From NCBI RefSeq assembly GCF_003012935.1, contig NZ_PUDR01000005.1:186001-250000 (forward strand): a stretch of DNA of 64,000 bases, in the 5' to 3' direction. Below are positions 1 to 7,819 of the stretch, in pieces. How positions within the stretch are numbered: position 1 is the stretch's first letter; every line of letters begins with the position of its first letter. Made by a program: the position numbers and the translations under genes. Below the pieces are notes generated by a model. The model searched no databases. It had not been told where the DNA came from and worked only from the letters and a program-made list of their open reading frames with translations. Source of the stretch: Pannonibacter carbonis (GTDB lineage Bacteria; Pseudomonadota; Alphaproteobacteria; Rhizobiales; Stappiaceae).

Positions 1-141
1 CGCGGTTTCGGCCCCGACTAGTGTGCGGCGCAATCGCTGATGTGGTTCCGCCCTGCCGGAGCCCGCCGGCGAGATACGATCTCATCCCGATCGGCTCGAA
101 TGGCGGGCTGGTGAGATGGGGCTGGTGGCAGGTTGCTTGAG
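1..141. other. Upstream region of the ilvBH leader, no gene seen
   Basis: No convincing reading frame with its own start and ribosome-binding site is seen here. TACGAT at 75-80 is a possible -10 hexamer for the ilv transcript, but no good -35 lies at the right distance, so the promoter is not assigned with confidence. Confidence 0.3.
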
Positions 142-192
142 ATGGCAAGTCTGATTCTTGTAGTAGGGACGCGCGCCACCGGAACGGTTTGA
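142..192 (+). CDS. ilvBH leader peptide (16 aa, MASLILVVGTRATGTV)
   Basis: A 16-codon frame starts with ATG at 142 and stops with TGA at 190-192. Five consecutive codons, 4 to 8, read Leu-Ile-Leu-Val-Val, exactly the amino acids made by the downstream acetolactate synthase pathway. The frame runs straight into an RNA hairpin (171-216) and then a terminator hairpin (222-243), which is the classical layout of transcription attenuation. Stalling at the Leu/Ile/Val codons when charged tRNAs are scarce would be expected to change the folding and let polymerase reach ilvB. The ribosome-binding site is weak (an AGG around 130). The reading and hairpins are seen; the control mechanism is inferred. 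Confidence 0.75.
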   Translation: MASLILVVGTRATGTV

Positions 193-216
193 TCCGTTCG
201 GAACGGGTTGGCGCGC
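171..216 (+). promoter_or_regulatory. Attenuator pause/anti-terminator hairpin
   Basis: GCGCGCCA at 171-178 pairs with TGGCGCGC at 209-216, and inside it GAACGG at 182-187 pairs with CCGTTC at 194-199 around a 6-nt loop. The left arm overlaps the last leader-peptide codons, so a ribosome stalled on the Leu/Ile/Val run or finishing at the TGA would treat this fold differently. Confidence 0.6.
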
Positions 217-221
217 AGACA

Positions 222-243
222 GGGCTCCTTCGGAGCCCTTTTT
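222..243 (+). terminator. Attenuator terminator ahead of ilvB
   Basis: GGGCTCC (222-228), a three-base loop, GGAGCCC (232-238) and then TTTTT (239-243) form a compact intrinsic terminator. It lies 90 bp before the ilvB start and just behind the leader peptide, so it would cut off ilvBH transcription unless relieved. Confidence 0.75.
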
Positions 244-333
244 CGTTACAGCCCCAAGCAAAGCCCCCGCAAACCCGATCCACCAGCAAGACCCCGAGCA
301 AGACCCAAGGGCCAAACGCAAGGAAATGACGCG

Positions 334-2109
334 ATGACACGGGAGATGACCGGAGCCGAAATGGTGCTCCAGGCGCTGAAAGACCAGGGCGTTCAACATG
401 TCTTCGGCTATCCCGGCGGCGCTGTGCTGCCGATCTATGACGAGATCATCCAGCAGGACGACATCCAGCACATTCTGGTGCGCCACGAACAGGGCGCCGG
501 CCATGCGGCCGAAGGCTACGCCCGGTCCACCGGCAAGCCGGGCGTTGTTCTCGTCACCTCCGGTCCCGGTGCGACCAACATGGTCACCGCACTGACCGAT
601 GCGATGCTCGATTCCATCCCGCTCGTCTGCCTGACCGGCCAGGTTCCGACACATCTGATCGGCACGGACGCCTTCCAGGAATGCGACACCGTCGGCATCA
701 CGCGCAACTGCACCAAGCACAACTGGCTGGTTCGCGACGTCAACGACCTGCCGCGCATCCTGCACGAGGCCTTCTATGTCGCAACCTCGGGCCGGCCCGG
801 CCCGGTTGTCGTCGACATTCCGAAGGATGTGCAGTTCGCGACCGGCACATACCAGAGCCCGTCGACAACGCCGGCCGCCGCCCACAAGAGCTACCGGCCG
901 CAGGTCAAGGGTGATATCAGCGCCATCCGCCAAGCCATCGAACTGATGGCAAACGCCAAGAAGCCTGTGTTCTACACCGGCGGCGGCGTCATCAACTCGG
1001 GCCCGCAGGCCAGCATGCTGCTGCGTGAACTGGTCCAACTCACCGGCTTCCCTATCACCTCGACCCTGATGGGCCTTGGCGCCTATCCGGCGAGCGGCGA
1101 CAACTGGCTCGGCATGCTTGGCATGCACGGCACCTACGAAGCCAACATGGCGATGCATGATTGCGACGTCATGATCTGCGTCGGCGCCCGCTTTGACGAC
1201 CGCATCACCGGCCGCATCGATGCCTTCGCCCCGAACGCCCGCAAAATCCACATCGACATCGACCCGTCATCGATCAACAAGATCGTCAAGGTCGACGTGC
1301 CGATCATCGGCGACGTCGGTCATGTCCTGGAGGATCTCGTTCGCCTCTGGCGGACCTCCGGCAACAAGGCCGATCCTTCGGCGATGAAGGCCTGGTGGGG
1401 TCAGATCAACCTCTGGCGCGCGCGCAACTGCCTTGCCTACATGCCGAACAGCGATGTGATCATGCCGCAATACGCCCTGCAGCGCCTCGCCGCGCTCACC
1501 AAGGGCCGCGACACCTACATCTCCACCGAAGTCGGCCAGCACCAGATGTGGGCAGCCCAGTATCTCGGCTTTGAATCGCCGAACCACTGGCTCACCTCCG
1601 GCGGCCTTGGCACCATGGGCTACGGCCTGCCCGCCATTCTCGGCGCACAGGTCGCCCATCCGGATGCGCTCTGCGTCTGCGTGGCTGGTGACGCCTCGGT
1701 TCTGATGAACATGCAGGAAATGTCGACGGCGGTGCAGTTTGGCCTGCCGATCAAGATCTTCATCCTGAACAATCAGTACATGGGCATGGTGCGCCAGTGG
1801 CAGCAGCTGCTGCATGGCAACCGCCTGTCGCATTCCTACATGGAAAGCCTGCCGGACTTCGTGAAGCTGGCTGAGGCCTATGGCGGCGTCGGCTTCCGCG
1901 TCGACAAGCCGGGCGAACTGGATGACGCCATCCTCGAGATGATCGCGGTCAACCGTCCGGTGCTGTTCGATTGCCGCGTGGCAAACCTTGCCAACTGCTT
2001 CCCGATGATTCCGTCGGGCAAGGCGCATAACGAAATGCTGCTTCCGGATGAGGCCAACGACGAAGCCGTCGCCAACGCCATTTCCGCCGAAGGCAAGGCG
2101 CTGGTCTGA
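334..2109 (+). CDS. ilvB: Acetolactate synthase, large (catalytic) subunit
   Basis: This is the ThDP-dependent enzyme that condenses two pyruvates to 2-acetolactate (valine/leucine) or pyruvate with 2-oxobutyrate (isoleucine). The 591-residue protein has the family length and its three domains: N-terminal PYR domain with the catalytic glutamate in VRHEQGAGHAAEGYAR (Glu52), a central domain, and a C-terminal ThDP/Mg site beginning GDASVLMNMQEMSTA near residue 453. The ATG at 334 was chosen because AAGGA lies just before it and MTREMTGAEMVLQAL is the usual N-terminus; a TTG frame extension to 208 would run through the attenuator terminator. ilvH follows after 12 bp with its own Shine-Dalgarno site, so the two subunits are made together. 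Confidence 0.97.
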   Translation: MTREMTGAEMVLQALKDQGVQHVFGYPGGAVLPIYDEIIQQDDIQHILVRHEQGAGHAAEGYARSTGKPGVVLVTSGPGATNMVTALTDAMLDSIPLVCLTGQVPTHLIGTDAFQECDTVGITRNCTKHNWLVRDVNDLPRILHEAFYVATSGRPGPVVVDIPKDVQFATGTYQSPSTTPAAAHKSYRPQVKGDISAIRQAIELMANAKKPVFYTGGGVINSGPQASMLLRELVQLTGFPITSTLMGLGAYPASGDNWLGMLGMHGTYEANMAMHDCDVMICVGARFDDRITGRIDAFAPNARKIHIDIDPSSINKIVKVDVPIIGDVGHVLEDLVRLWRTSGNKADPSAMKAWWGQINLWRARNCLAYMPNSDVIMPQYALQRLAALTKGRDTYISTEVGQHQMWAAQYLGFESPNHWLTSGGLGTMGYGLPAILGAQVAHPDALCVCVAGDASVLMNMQEMSTAVQFGLPIKIFILNNQYMGMVRQWQQLLHGNRLSHSYMESLPDFVKLAEAYGGVGFRVDKPGELDDAILEMIAVNRPVLFDCRVANLANCFPMIPSGKAHNEMLLPDEANDEAVANAISAEGKALV

Positions 2110-2121
2110 GGAGCGAGATAC

Positions 2122-2694
2122 ATGAACGCACAGAACGTCAACGCGCCTTCGGCCTATTTCATGGCCGAAGTCAGCGACAAGACCGAGACCCATACCCTAT
2201 CGCTGCTGGTCGATAACGAACCCGGCGTGCTGGCCCGGGTCATCGGCCTTTTCTCGGGCCGCGGCTACAACATCGACAGCCTGACCGTCTCGGAAACCGA
2301 GCACGAGGCGCACCTGTCGCGCATCACCATCGTGACCACCGGCACGCCGATGGTAATCGAGCAGATCCGCCATCAGCTTGACCGGCTGGTCCCCGTGCAC
2401 CGCGTAACCGACCTGACGGTTCAAGCCCGCCTCAACAGCATCGACGCCCCGCTGGAGCGGGAGCTGGCGCTGGTGAAGGTTGCGGGCCATGGTGAAAAGC
2501 GTCTCGAGGCCCTGCGCCTTGCCGATGCCTTCCGCGCCACAGTGATCGATGCGACGACCGAACATTTCGTCTTCGAAATCACGGGCCGCACCTCCAAAAT
2601 CGAGCAGTTCATCCAGATCATGAAGCCGCTTGGCCTGGTGGAAGTCTCCCGCACAGGGGTGGCCGCCGTCCAGCGCGGACCGGAAAGCCTGTAA
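2122..2694 (+). CDS. ilvH: Acetolactate synthase, small regulatory subunit
   Basis: The regulatory partner of IlvB raises its activity and confers feedback inhibition by valine. The 190-residue length suits an IlvH-type subunit. It has an N-terminal ACT domain (HTLSLLVDNEPGVLARVIGLF, about residues 24-45, onward to ~98), where the effector amino acid binds, and a C-terminal domain from about residue 100. GAGGAGCGAG sits ahead of the ATG, 12 bp after ilvB. A strong terminator 37 bp downstream closes the ilvBH transcript. Confidence 0.96.
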   Translation: MNAQNVNAPSAYFMAEVSDKTETHTLSLLVDNEPGVLARVIGLFSGRGYNIDSLTVSETEHEAHLSRITIVTTGTPMVIEQIRHQLDRLVPVHRVTDLTVQARLNSIDAPLERELALVKVAGHGEKRLEALRLADAFRATVIDATTEHFVFEITGRTSKIEQFIQIMKPLGLVEVSRTGVAAVQRGPESL

Positions 2695-2731
2695 GAAAAG
2701 TCCGTCTGCTCAATGTCTTGACGCCTTTAGA

Positions 2732-2766
2732 CGCCCGCCCGCGCAGTTTTCGCAGGCGGGCGTTTT
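2732..2766 (+). terminator. Intrinsic terminator of ilvBH
   Basis: CGCCCGCC (2732-2739) pairs with GGCGGGCG (2755-2762), with further inner pairing, followed by TTTT (2763-2766). It separates ilvBH from serA; the 187 bp up to serA must carry a serA promoter, which I could not pinpoint. Confidence 0.8.
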
Positions 2767-2953
2767 CGTGACTGGCAATAGCCTGTTGCCGCCGCGCAAG
2801 CTCGTTTGCGGCATATGGTACTTCAGAACCGAAGTCCCATAGACGGATGGCGGCAGAGGCAATATAGGAAGCTCCGACTCCGGCCGGGCCCCCTCCTGCC
2901 CCCGCCGCGCCACATCCGGACGCTGACCAAAGCAGTCCCACCAGGAAGGCTAG

Positions 2954-4204
2954 ATGCCCATGAGCAACGGTTTGTCCCGCCCGAAGAACCAGATCCGCTG
3001 GCTGCTGCTGGAAGGCATCGCCTCCACGGCCAAGGACGTTCTGGACGCAAGCGGCTACGAAAACGTCGAGATGCTGACCAAGGCTCTGGACAAGGATGCC
3101 CTGATCGAGGCGCTGAAGGGCGTGCATGTGGTGGGTATCCGCTCGCGCACCCAGCTGACGCGCGACGTGATCGAGGCGGCCGGCACGCTGGTTGCCATCG
3201 GCTGCTTCTCGGTCGGCACCAACCAGGTTGATCTGGCCGCAGCGCGTGAGCGCGGCATCCCGGTGTTCAACGCCCCCTTCTCAAACACACGCTCGGTCGC
3301 AGAGCTGACAATTGCCGAAATCGTCATGCTGATGCGTGGCGTGTTTGAAAAGTCCTCCGCAGCTCACGCGGGTCGCTGGATGAAAACCGCTACCGGCTCC
3401 CGCGAAGTGCGCGGCAAGACACTCGGCATCGTCGGCTATGGCAACATCGGCTCGCAGCTGGCGGTTCTGGCCGAAGCCGTTGGCATGACGGTCATCTACT
3501 ACGACAAGACCGACAAGCTGCGGCACGGCAACGCGATGCCGGTCGACACGCTGGACGAGTTGCTGAGCCGCTCGGATGTGGTCTCGCTGCATGTCCCCGA
3601 CACGGCGGAGACGCGCAACATGATCCGCGCTGAGCAGCTGGCGAAAATGAAGCCCGGCAGTTTCCTGATCAACAATGCGCGCGGCAAGGTCATCGACATC
3701 GACGCCCTGACGGCGGCACTGAAGACCCAGCACATTGCCGGTGCCGCGATCGACGTGTTCCCGAGCGAGCCGAAGGGCAATTCGGACGAGTTCATCAGCC
3801 CGCTGCGCGGCCTGCCCAATGTCATCCTGACGCCGCATGTCGGCGGCTCCACTGAAGAGGCACAGGAGCGCATCGGCGAGGAAGTCTCCCGCCGTCTGGT
3901 CGAGTATTCCGACGTCGGCTCGACACTCGGTGCGGTCAACTTCCCGCAGGTTCAGCTGCCGCGCGGCACCGATGCGACCCGTTTCATCCAGGTGCACCGC
4001 AATGTGCCGGGCGCCATGCGCGCCCTGAACGACCTGTTCGCCCGCCACAACCTCAACATCCACGCCCAGTACATGCAGACGGTTCAGGAAACCGGCTATG
4101 TGGTGCTGGATGTCGATGGCAAGGTGGAGAACAGCGTCGAGATCCTTGAGGAAATCCGCCAGCTCCCGGGAACCGTTCGCGCCCGCCTGCTCAACCGCGT
4201 GTGA
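2954..4204 (+). CDS. serA: D-3-phosphoglycerate dehydrogenase, short (E. coli-like) form with ACT domain
   Basis: The enzyme oxidises 3-phosphoglycerate to 3-phosphohydroxypyruvate, the first step of serine synthesis. The 416 residues match the ~410-residue E. coli type. Visible are the substrate segment GCFSVGTNQVDL, the NAD-binding GYGNIG (161-166), catalytic Arg243 (NARGK), Glu272 (FPSEP) and His295 (TPHVGG), and a C-terminal ACT domain from about residue 340 ending RARLLNRV, which is the serine-sensing part in the E. coli enzyme. Many alphaproteobacteria also have a longer SerA with an extra substrate-binding domain; this is not that form. pdxJ follows on the same strand after 118 bp. Erythronate-4-phosphate dehydrogenase (PdxB) is a relative, but the ACT domain speaks for SerA. 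Confidence 0.93.
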   Translation: MPMSNGLSRPKNQIRWLLLEGIASTAKDVLDASGYENVEMLTKALDKDALIEALKGVHVVGIRSRTQLTRDVIEAAGTLVAIGCFSVGTNQVDLAAARERGIPVFNAPFSNTRSVAELTIAEIVMLMRGVFEKSSAAHAGRWMKTATGSREVRGKTLGIVGYGNIGSQLAVLAEAVGMTVIYYDKTDKLRHGNAMPVDTLDELLSRSDVVSLHVPDTAETRNMIRAEQLAKMKPGSFLINNARGKVIDIDALTAALKTQHIAGAAIDVFPSEPKGNSDEFISPLRGLPNVILTPHVGGSTEEAQERIGEEVSRRLVEYSDVGSTLGAVNFPQVQLPRGTDATRFIQVHRNVPGAMRALNDLFARHNLNIHAQYMQTVQETGYVVLDVDGKVENSVEILEEIRQLPGTVRARLLNRV

Positions 4205-4322
4205 AATTGCCTCATCGGCAAGCACAGGGAAGCGGTTGACAGCACCGGGAATTTCGTCACGCTAGGCAAAGGGGCGGTCTGTTGGCTGCCCCTTCCCGTC
4301 TTGTTTTCCGGAAATCCCGCCC

Positions 4323-5072
4323 ATGACCGCCTCGCGCCTGTCCGTGAATGTGAATGCCATCGCCATGCTGCGCAATCGCCGGGACCTGCCCTGGCCAAGC
4401 GTCACCGGCCTCGCGGCCATCGCTCTGGAGGCTGGCGCAAAGGGCATCACCGTTCATCCGCGCCCCGACGAGCGCCATATCCGCAAGACGGACGTGTTCG
4501 AGCTTGCCGAACTGATCGAGGACCGGTTCCCGCACAAGGAACTGTGCCTGGAAGGCTACCCCTCGCCTGACTTCCTCGACCTCGTCGAGAAGGCGCGGCC
4601 AGACCAGGTGCTGTTCGTGCCAGATGCGGCGGACCAGCAGACTTCCGACCACGGCTGGCGCTTTGATCCGGCCAGCAAGGCGCTGCTGAAGGAAGCCATT
4701 ACCGCTGCCCGCGACGCCTCCGTGACTGTGTCCCTTTTCCTGGATCCGGAACCGGCACTGGCCGCGGAAGCTGCTGCGATCGGCGCGGAGCGGATCGAGA
4801 TTTACACCGGCCCCTATGGCGGCTGCTACGACAATGAGGCTGCCGCCCAGCGCGAACTGGACAAGATCGTCGCGACGGCGGAAGCCGCCCGGGCTGCCGG
4901 CCTTGGTGTCAACGCCGGACATGACCTCACCGTCGAGAACATCCCCGCCCTGATCAAGCGTGCGCCCTTCATCCGCGAAATGTCGATTGGCCACGGCTTT
5001 ACCGCCGACGCCCTGATCCACGGCTTCGCCGAAAGCGTCCGCCGCTTCCGCAGGTCAATGGGCGAGATTTGA
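4323..5072 (+). CDS. pdxJ: Pyridoxine 5'-phosphate synthase
   Basis: PdxJ closes the pyridine ring, joining 1-deoxyxylulose 5-phosphate with 3-amino-2-oxopropyl phosphate in the DXP-dependent vitamin B6 route. The 249-residue TIM-barrel protein shows the family signatures RLSVNVNAIAMLRN, AGAKGITVHPRPDERHIR with the conserved His, and GLGVNAGHDLT near the C-terminus. The wording VHPRPDERHI and SDHGWRF puts it nearer a divergent branch of PdxJ (also seen in Bacteroidetes) than the common proteobacterial VHLREDRRHI type; this is from memory of the families. It follows serA on the same strand; both pathways share phosphoserine-type chemistry, so the pairing is sensible. Confidence 0.92.
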   Translation: MTASRLSVNVNAIAMLRNRRDLPWPSVTGLAAIALEAGAKGITVHPRPDERHIRKTDVFELAELIEDRFPHKELCLEGYPSPDFLDLVEKARPDQVLFVPDAADQQTSDHGWRFDPASKALLKEAITAARDASVTVSLFLDPEPALAAEAAAIGAERIEIYTGPYGGCYDNEAAAQRELDKIVATAEAARAAGLGVNAGHDLTVENIPALIKRAPFIREMSIGHGFTADALIHGFAESVRRFRRSMGEI

Positions 5073-5082
5073 TAGAGGCGAC

Positions 5083-5113
5083 AGACCATCTGGCGGAACA
5101 AGCCGGATGGTCT
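5083..5113 (+). terminator. Hairpin between convergent pdxJ and DUF4087 gene
   Basis: AGACCATC (5083-5090) pairs with GATGGTCT (5106-5113). It sits just after the pdxJ stop and just before the stop of the convergent gene. There is no clear T-run on either side, so it may be a weak or bidirectional terminator. Confidence 0.4.
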
Positions 5114-5117
5114 CATC

Positions 5118-5486
5118 TCACTCGACTGGCGGCAGGCTTTTGTCCTTGGCGCATTGGGCCAGTTTGCCCTGCTTGAAGGAATAGACCGCCGTGATGTGCC
5201 TTTGGCCGCCCGATACCTCGGTTTCGACCTTCATGCAGCCGCAGGCGTAACCATAGTTGCCGTTGACGGCCTTGTAGTCACCGGCCGAAATGTCGCCGAT
5301 GTTTTCCATGCCCAGCGCTTCCCGGTCCGAGCCCTGGGTGGCCAGGATCCAGTCGCCGTCGCGGTCGGTCAGCCACCAGTTGCCCGGCGTCGGATTGACG
5401 ACCCAACCGCAGCGGTTCTCCGGCGCGGCCTCGGCAGCTGCTAAGGCAAGGCAAAGTGGCAGGGCGGCAAGAAGCAGTCGGCGCAT
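5118..5486 (-). CDS. Small exported DUF4087-like protein
   Basis: A 122-residue protein begins with a clear signal peptide (MRRLLLAALPLCLALAAAEA) and continues with NRCGWVVNPTPGNWWLTDRDGDW, the recognisable DUF4087 opening, then a Cys-containing YACGCMKVE. Four cysteines in the mature part suggest disulphides in the periplasm. The function of the family is not known to me. It lies 16 bp after the gene at 5503-5946 and is very likely co-transcribed with it. Confidence 0.8.
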   Translation of the reverse strand: MRRLLLAALPLCLALAAAEAAPENRCGWVVNPTPGNWWLTDRDGDWILATQGSDREALGMENIGDISAGDYKAVNGNYGYACGCMKVETEVSGGQRHITAVYSFKQGKLAQCAKDKSLPPVE

Positions 5487-5502
5487 GTCAGCTCTCCGGT
5501 TT

Positions 5503-5946
5503 TCAGTTGTTCACGGACACCAGAGCCCAATGGCTCTTGCTGCAGGACTGGTTGTCACACACCGGCGCAATCCAGACCGCGCCATTGCCGATTGATACGC
5601 CGTCAGACGAGACGAACAGCTCCGTGTAGTCGGCAGACGCGACCAGCTCCTTGGTCGCCTCGGTGATCAGCCGCGCATAGTTCTTCTCGAACTCCTTGGC
5701 CGATTTGACATCAAAGGATGTGCCGTTGTTGTTCACCGGCAGCGGGAAGGCGGTCAGCTTTGCGACATCCCTGGCCGTTCCGGTCACCAGTGCCCGGCGC
5801 AGCTCGTTGAGGAACGGATCAAGCCCGGCCGCGTCGCCCAGAAGGTTCTCGACTTCGGCGTAGATCTCTTCCTCGCTCGCGGCCTGCACGGGGCCTGACA
5901 GGAGGGGAAACAGCACGACAGCAACGGCAAGCAGGAAACGCTTCAT
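5503..5946 (-). CDS. Exported hypothetical protein
   Basis: The 147-residue protein has a signal peptide (MKRFLLAVAVVLFPLLSG, cleavage probably after PVQAA) and no domain I recognise. Two cysteines near the C-terminus (PVCDNQSCSKSHW) may form a disulphide. The ATG at 5946 is preferred over a longer frame to 6057 because GGAG precedes it and a secretion signal starts right there. It is followed after 16 bp by the DUF4087 gene, so two small periplasmic proteins form one transcript. Confidence 0.75.
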   Translation of the reverse strand: MKRFLLAVAVVLFPLLSGPVQAASEEEIYAEVENLLGDAAGLDPFLNELRRALVTGTARDVAKLTAFPLPVNNNGTSFDVKSAKEFEKNYARLITEATKELVASADYTELFVSSDGVSIGNGAVWIAPVCDNQSCSKSHWALVSVNN

Positions 5947-6068
5947 CAGGGGGCTCCAGACTTCAGGATGTCTGGAACCATATCCGAGCCGCGCGATAAC
6001 CGCTTGGCGAAGTTTGGGGGCATCGGACCGCGTCCACATCGGGCTTGATGGCCCCAATCAGAGCCCGA

Positions 6069-6419
6069 TCAATGCCACCGACCGCGCTCGCCTTCGAGAA
6101 TACCGTCTGCGTCAAGGCTGGAAATCCCAACGCGCTTGTCCGCTGGAACGTCACCCGTCAACTGCAAGGCCAGATAACGGCCACAGCACACACGCAGGAA
6201 CGAGGTGAAGTTGCCAAGGTCATGTCCGGCGTCGATCGATTCGTGATGCAGGCGCGTGATCAGCTGGACCACGTTCATCCCGTCGCGTCCGGCAATTTCT
6301 TCCAGCACGGTCCAGAAGAACGCTTCCAGCCGGACACTCGTGACCATGCCGTCGATCCGCAGCGACCGCGTGGTGCTCTCCCAAAGCTGCGGGTCCGCGC
6401 TGATGAACAGCTTGCACAT
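6069..6419 (-). CDS. Ribbon-helix-helix (RHH_4-like) protein
   Basis: A 116-residue protein reading MCKLFISADPQLWESTTRS and then SVRLEAFFWTVLEEIAGRDG, the typical RHH_4 strand-helix-helix pattern, followed by a second helix (TRLHHE) and FTSFLRVCCGRYL. RHH folds usually bind DNA as dimers, but the target is unknown here. The start at 6419 is chosen for the GGAGG just before it; the extension to 6458 lacks one. A second, shorter member of this family is encoded at 34396-34620. No toxin partner is seen next to it. Confidence 0.75.
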   Translation of the reverse strand: MCKLFISADPQLWESTTRSLRIDGMVTSVRLEAFFWTVLEEIAGRDGMNVVQLITRLHHESIDAGHDLGNFTSFLRVCCGRYLALQLTGDVPADKRVGISSLDADGILEGERGRWH

Positions 6420-6548
6420 CGGTATCCTCCCCAGGATCAAAGCCGCCCCCTGCTCCACATCAGGAACGAAGGCGGACTCATTGTCGAGCCGAATGCTGCG
6501 CCAGGACGCCGGCTGGATCTGGCTGCCGAGGCCCTAAATCTTTTCCGC

Positions 6549-6763
6549 CGTCATTCCGGACAAGGTGAGCGTGAGCGAACCGCAGATCCGGGGCCTGTCC
6601 CGGGCCTGACCCGGGATCCAGCACATATGTGCGAGCATAAGCGAGCGCCTCAACTCGTCAGCTTCAAACCCAGCGCCGATTAAGTCATGTCGCGCTTCGC
6701 GCGACTGATGTCTGGATCCCGGCTCGGCGCTTCGCTGTCGCTCAGCTGGGCCGGGATGACGAC
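6549..6763. repeat. REP-like extragenic palindromic element, copy 1
   Basis: Outer arms read GTCATTCCGG at the left and CCGGGATGAC at the right, with inner segments resembling CAGATCCGGG and TGGATCCCGGCTCGGCG, so the element can fold back on itself. It fills most of the gene-free stretch 6420-6830. Related copies lie at 7554-7681 and 19329-19457 and more distantly at 49949-50386. The rest of this gap shows no gene. Confidence 0.7.
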
Positions 6764-6830
6764 CACATGACAAGGAATCGCACCGGTCAGAGGCGCACCC
6801 AATCGTGCGCCCCTCGCTGGTTCTGCCGGC

Positions 6831-7424
6831 TCAGGCTGCCTGGCGGGCCGTGTCGGCGGCCGCCATGGCCGTCATGAACTGGGCGAGCCAGGCGGGATGG
6901 GCCGGCCAGGCCGGGGCGGTGACAAGATTGCCGTCCGTCACGGCGCCATCGATGGCGATATCGGCATAGGTGCCACCGGCCAGCTCCACCTCTGGGCGGC
7001 AGGCCGGATAGGCCGAAACCGTCCGCCCTTCGATGACACGCGCGGCCGACAGAAGCTGAGCGCCATGACAGATGGCAGCCACCGGCTTGCCGGCCTCGAA
7101 GAAGTGCCGGACAGCCGCCAGCACCGCCGCATCGAGACGCAGGTATTCCGGGGCGCGGCCGCCGGGGATCACCAGCGCGTCATAGTCTTCAGGATTGATG
7201 TCGGCGAAGGTCGCGTTGAGCGCGAAGTTGTGACCGCGCTTTTCCGTGTAGGTCTGGTCGCCCTCGAAATCATGGATCGAGGTGGCCACCGTCTGTCCGG
7301 CCTTCTTGCCCGGGCATACCGCATGCACCGTATGGCCGACGGCCATCAGGGCCTGGAACGGCACCATGGTTTCGTAATCTTCCGTGAAATCGCCGGTGAT
7401 CATCAGGATCTTCTTGGCCGCCAT
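6831..7424 (-). CDS. DJ-1/PfpI family protein (class I glutamine amidotransferase-like)
   Basis: The 197-residue protein has the DJ-1/PfpI fold: [21 protein letters not shown] at the N-terminus, [12 protein letters not shown] in the middle and the nucleophile elbow AICHGAQLL with the reactive cysteine. Family members act as small-molecule glyoxalases/deglycases, amidases or chaperones; the exact substrate cannot be read from the sequence. ATG at 7424 follows GGGAGG, so the longer frame (to 7481) is rejected. The gene stands alone between two extragenic palindromes. Confidence 0.87.
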   Translation of the reverse strand: MAAKKILMITGDFTEDYETMVPFQALMAVGHTVHAVCPGKKAGQTVATSIHDFEGDQTYTEKRGHNFALNATFADINPEDYDALVIPGGRAPEYLRLDAAVLAAVRHFFEAGKPVAAICHGAQLLSAARVIEGRTVSAYPACRPEVELAGGTYADIAIDGAVTDGNLVTAPAWPAHPAWLAQFMTAMAAADTARQAA

Positions 7425-7553
7425 GCTGTCCTCCCTAGGCTGAAAGCGGTAGGCGCAAACCCTAGCAAAACCGCGCGGCACACGGGTATTATGGCGCTAC
7501 TACAGCGTCCTTTTTGATCGAACGGACAGCCGACAGACATTCCCCTCACCTGC

Positions 7554-7681
7554 GTCATCCCGGCCAAGCGCAGCGCCGAGCCGGGACCGGAGAGCCAAGG
7601 TATCGATGTGTCCATAAGCTAAAACCTGTGAGACCTTGGGTCTCCGGTCCCGGATCTCCGCTTCGCTACCTCCGGGAAGAC
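7554..7681. repeat. REP-like extragenic palindromic element, copy 2
   Basis: The left arm GTCATCCCGGCCAAGCG...GGGACCGGAGAGCC is answered by GGTCTCCGGTCCCGGATC and a decayed right end (CTCCGGGAAGAC instead of GCCGGGATGAC). It occupies the 395-bp gap between the DJ-1 gene and the TetR gene; the remainder of that gap holds the TetR promoter region. Confidence 0.7.
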
Positions 7682-7747
7682 AACCGAGGGTCTCTGAGCG
7701 GTCGAAGACGTCCTTTCAATGCCCTCTGCGTTTCGTCGCTTGCCCCC

Positions 7748-7799
7748 TTGACGAGCCCGCCTATCCTCCCCTAAAAGCATGAACCGTACGGTACGGTAC
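7748..7799 (+). promoter_or_regulatory. Candidate TetR-gene promoter with overlapping operator
   Basis: TTGACG at 7748-7753 may be a -35, with CTAAAA at 7771-7776 a poor -10 at 17-bp spacing. Just downstream, CCGTACGGTACGGTAC (7784-7799) is a self-complementary, stuttered palindrome 20 bp before the GTG of the regulator gene. TetR proteins commonly repress their own genes from such sites; this assignment is inference. Confidence 0.4.
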
Positions 7800-7819
7800 A
7801 CATTGAAGAGGAGTTCGCG

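Noticed and set aside
208-333. N-terminal extension of IlvB from a TTG codon
   Set aside because: It would be translated from the attenuator terminator hairpin and has no family similarity; the ATG at 334 has a binding site.
82-1251. Long open frame on the minus strand opposite ilvB
   Set aside because: It is the antisense shadow of a strong GC-rich gene; the product has no recognisable domain and no start signal.
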